A program made the translations under genes and the position numbers. Below are positions 62,253-64,000 of a stretch of DNA of 64,000 nt, in pieces. Below the pieces are notes generated by a model, which saw nothing but the letters and a program-made list of their open reading frames with translations, searched no databases and had not been told where the DNA came from. Location: assembly GCA_965223165.1 (NCBI GenBank), contig CBDCVQ010000016.1, positions 248,001 through 312,000 of the forward strand, written 5' to 3'. The DNA comes from JABDMH01 sp965223165. Lineage in GTDB: Bacteria > Bacteroidota > Bacteroidia > Chitinophagales > Saprospiraceae. How positions within the stretch are numbered: position 1 is the first letter of the stretch; the number at the start of each line of letters is the position of its first letter.

Positions 62253-63122
62253 ATGCTCGTACAATCTATCTCGGTGGTTAAGGCTTTTGCGGATACGGTC
62301 GAAGCTATCCGGTGTACTTTGGAAGGAAGAGAGCGACGTAACGTAGCCCGGGCCATCTTTGAGGATCTTCTGGCCATCTACGATTTCAGCAGCGAAGAGC
62401 TCCTTTCCGATGCTAACCGCGAGAAACTACAAGGAGCGATCAAGGAGGTGAACGATGACCGTCCGGTGCAATATGTCACGGGCATTGCCCACTTTTATGG
62501 CCGAAAATTTTACGTGGATGAGCGCGTACTAATTCCACGGCCGGAGACGGAGGAGTTGTTGCATCACGCCTTTCAACGGCTCAGAGGCAGATCGAAAGAT
62601 AGATTGCGGATTTTGGATATTGGTACGGGTTCGGGTTGCATTGCCATTTGCTTGCGTGATTTAATGCCCAATGCCCATGTGACGGGTACCGATATAAGCA
62701 AGGCCGCGCTGGAGGTGGCTCAAACGAATGCGGACCGACTCAACGTCGATGTCCAATTTCGAGTAGACAATTTATTTGAGGGTTTATCATGGATGCCGGA
62801 TGATTCGCTGGATTGTATCATTAGCAACCCGCCCTATGTGATCGGATCAGAGCGAGCGATGATGTCTCGATCGACGCTATTATTTGAACCCGCCTTAGCC
62901 CTTTTTGCGCCCGAGGATGATCTGCCCGCACTTTATACGCAGATATTATCGATCGCAGAAAAAAAACTTAAGCCGATGGGGGGAATGGCTTTTTTGGAAA
63001 TCAATGAATTTCATCAATCGTTGGTCGAAGCATGTGCCAAGGGCATCGGATTTGCGGATGTGCGGATCTTTAAGGACTTGCAGGATCGTCCAAGAATATT
63101 GCAGGTGACAAAAGCAAACTAA
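62253..63122 (+). CDS. prmC: Release-factor glutamine methyltransferase
   Basis: Methylates the GGQ glutamine of peptide-chain release factors. 289 residues with an N-terminal helical domain, RPVQYVTG and VLIPRPETEELL, SAM motif ILDIGTGSGCIAI and the catalytic NPPY in CIISNPPYV. It starts directly after the flippase stop and overlaps the convergent SUI1 gene by 4 bases at CTAA. Confidence 0.93.
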   Translation: MLVQSISVVKAFADTVEAIRCTLEGRERRNVARAIFEDLLAIYDFSSEELLSDANREKLQGAIKEVNDDRPVQYVTGIAHFYGRKFYVDERVLIPRPETEELLHHAFQRLRGRSKDRLRILDIGTGSGCIAICLRDLMPNAHVTGTDISKAALEVAQTNADRLNVDVQFRVDNLFEGLSWMPDDSLDCIISNPPYVIGSERAMMSRSTLLFEPALALFAPEDDLPALYTQILSIAEKKLKPMGGMAFLEINEFHQSLVEACAKGIGFADVRIFKDLQDRPRILQVTKAN

Positions 63123-63496
63123 CCACCCGCCTTCTTGGTATTTACATAGCCCATTTCCAGGAGATAATCCACTACTCGCTCTCGCTGATTGCCCTGGATG
63201 ATAATTTCACCGTTTTTTACACTTCCACCGACGCCACATCTTGCCTTTAGTTTTTTTGCAATTTCCTTCAAAAAACTATCAGGCATCTTTATGCCCTTCA
63301 CAAGTGTGACCTCCTTGCCGCCACGGCTTTTTCGGTCGAGCCAGACCCGCACCTGATCCTCTTTTGTCTTGCCAGCGGGTTCAGGGTTTGGGCTATCACC
63401 GCCGACATTTATGCCGGCGAAAATATCACGCATCGTTTCTTTGTTAGTAGAATAGACGAGGCCGCCGCCATGTATTCTTTTATTTTTCTTCGCCAT
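63119..63496 (-). CDS. SUI1/YciH-family translation factor
   Basis: 125-residue homologue of eukaryotic initiation factor eIF1. Core motifs: KEVTLVKGI, LKEIAKKLKARCGVGGSVKNG and IIIQGNQRERVVDYLL. The N-terminus is basic (MAKKNKRIHGGGLVYST). In bacteria YciH influences start-codon fidelity. Its start overlaps the end of the serine-hydrolase gene by 17 bases. Confidence 0.9.
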   Translation of the reverse strand: MAKKNKRIHGGGLVYSTNKETMRDIFAGINVGGDSPNPEPAGKTKEDQVRVWLDRKSRGGKEVTLVKGIKMPDSFLKEIAKKLKARCGVGGSVKNGEIIIQGNQRERVVDYLLEMGYVNTKKAGG

Positions 63497-64000
63497 TTGC
63501 TTTTCTTTTCCAATTGTAATTAATCATACGCAAGACATGCGTAGCTAAGCCATCCATACTGCCGGGAGAATTTGTCAATAGTATTACCGCCGTCCTTGTC
63601 TCTCGGACAAAATGAATGGATGCGGCATGCCCTTGTGTCTTGCCACTGTGCAAATAAATGCTGTGATATTTTCTGTTTTTAAATTCGTGCCAAGCATCAT
63701 TGACGTAGGTGCGCCTGCTTCCGGGAATGCGCCGGGGAGACTGGAGGCAGGCGCGAAACGCGCTGGCGATTTCATCCTGTCTACTCAAAACGTGAGAAAC
63801 AAAGCGACAAAGATCTCCCGAGGTGCTTTTAAGGCCTTCCGATGCGGCAAAAGAACTAAATGTCCAGGGCTGTGCCAGGGAGCCGGCACGGTCGTATCCG
63901 GGAGCTAATTTAGCGCTGGCCTCGTGGTCTAGATAAATGGTTGAACTTGTCATTTCAAGGGGTTCGAATATTGAGGTCGCCAAAAGGCGATCAAAGGTGG
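63480..64000 (-). CDS. Beta-lactamase-family serine hydrolase, C-terminal part
   Basis: Only the C-terminal part is in the window; the frame stays open to the right edge, reading ATSIFEPLEM, as in class C beta-lactamase/esterase proteins (FxPLGM), then SEGLKSTSGDLCRFV and a final YLHSGKTQGHAASI, whose HSGxxxG matches the third active-site motif (HSG/KTG). The catalytic SxxK and YxN would lie beyond the edge. Apparent starts inside the window are internal. Substrate unknown. Confidence 0.75.
   Translation of the reverse strand, partial: TFDRLLATSIFEPLEMTSSTIYLDHEASAKLAPGYDRAGSLAQPWTFSSFAASEGLKSTSGDLCRFVSHVLSRQDEIASAFRACLQSPRRIPGSRRTYVNDAWHEFKNRKYHSIYLHSGKTQGHAASIHFVRETRTAVILLTNSPGSMDGLATHVLRMINYNWKRKANGEEK

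Noticed and set aside
1..64000. CRISPR array, prophage, rRNA operon or dedicated antiphage system
   Set aside because: No regularly spaced short repeats, phage structural genes, rRNA-like sequence or recognised defence genes were seen.

Overview
The window comes from a Bacteroidota chromosome, most likely of the Saprospiria/Lewinella type (inference). Pointers are two PorP/SprF-type proteins, three proteins with type IX secretion (T9SS) sorting domains, a TonB-dependent receptor with a carboxypeptidase-regulatory N-terminus, menaquinone synthesis by the futalosine route, TAnnTTTG-like promoter boxes, few Shine-Dalgarno sites and several TTG/GTG starts. Genes are densely packed on both strands. 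I see no rRNA, tRNA, CRISPR or prophage.

Layout. 1-4170: an HExxH protein, a CorA transporter, and the nnr (NAD(P)HX repair) and sirtuin pair. 4486-11593: a three-gene secretion/adhesion operon (SprF-like, PorE-like, 1205-residue type-B-sorted surface protein). 11582-21450: housekeeping genes (HAD phosphatase, YbbR, YajC, shikimate kinase, membrane-anchored subtilase, TrxB, class II aldolase, primase, YebC). 21838-23022: an arsR-arsM arsenic operon with its operator. 23053-31460: a large beta-propeller exoprotein, CTP synthase, an unknown polytopic protein, a SPOUT methyltransferase and a GT2. 31500-34734: a structured leader or ncRNA, a LuxR regulator and a T9SS-exported hydrolase-fold protein. 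34752-41291: TonB receptor, mqnE, mqnA and an AAA+ ATPase. 41579-43391: an IS5-family element and a gene-poor zone. 43392-48609: second type-B-sorted protein, a cytochrome c/SCO/lipoprotein operon and a DASH cryptochrome. 48820-64000: DUF389 protein, LolD, two glycosyltransferases, a RibB fused to a degenerate RibA domain, a second PorP, CBS, LysM protein, KdsB, cytidine deaminase, saccharopine-dehydrogenase-like enzyme, flippase, PrmC, SUI1 and a cut-off serine hydrolase.

The most distinctive signal is a family of three short foldback elements (158-217 bp) with 15-bp terminal inverted repeats and a CTAG target. One copy sits inside a second repeat whose uninterrupted copy lies at 723-876, which proves transposition and the 4-bp duplication. 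Another split the CTAG palindrome that had carried the stop codons of two convergent genes, so each gene now has its own copy of the stop.

Other points: a likely attenuator or ncRNA in front of the GT2, a RibBA whose GTP-cyclohydrolase zinc ligands are gone, an alpha/beta-hydrolase relative without its nucleophile serine, and a DASH cryptochrome with Thr where Asn normally faces flavin N5. Start codons were chosen from domain starts, signal peptides and avoidance of overlaps, and differ from the longest open frame where stated.
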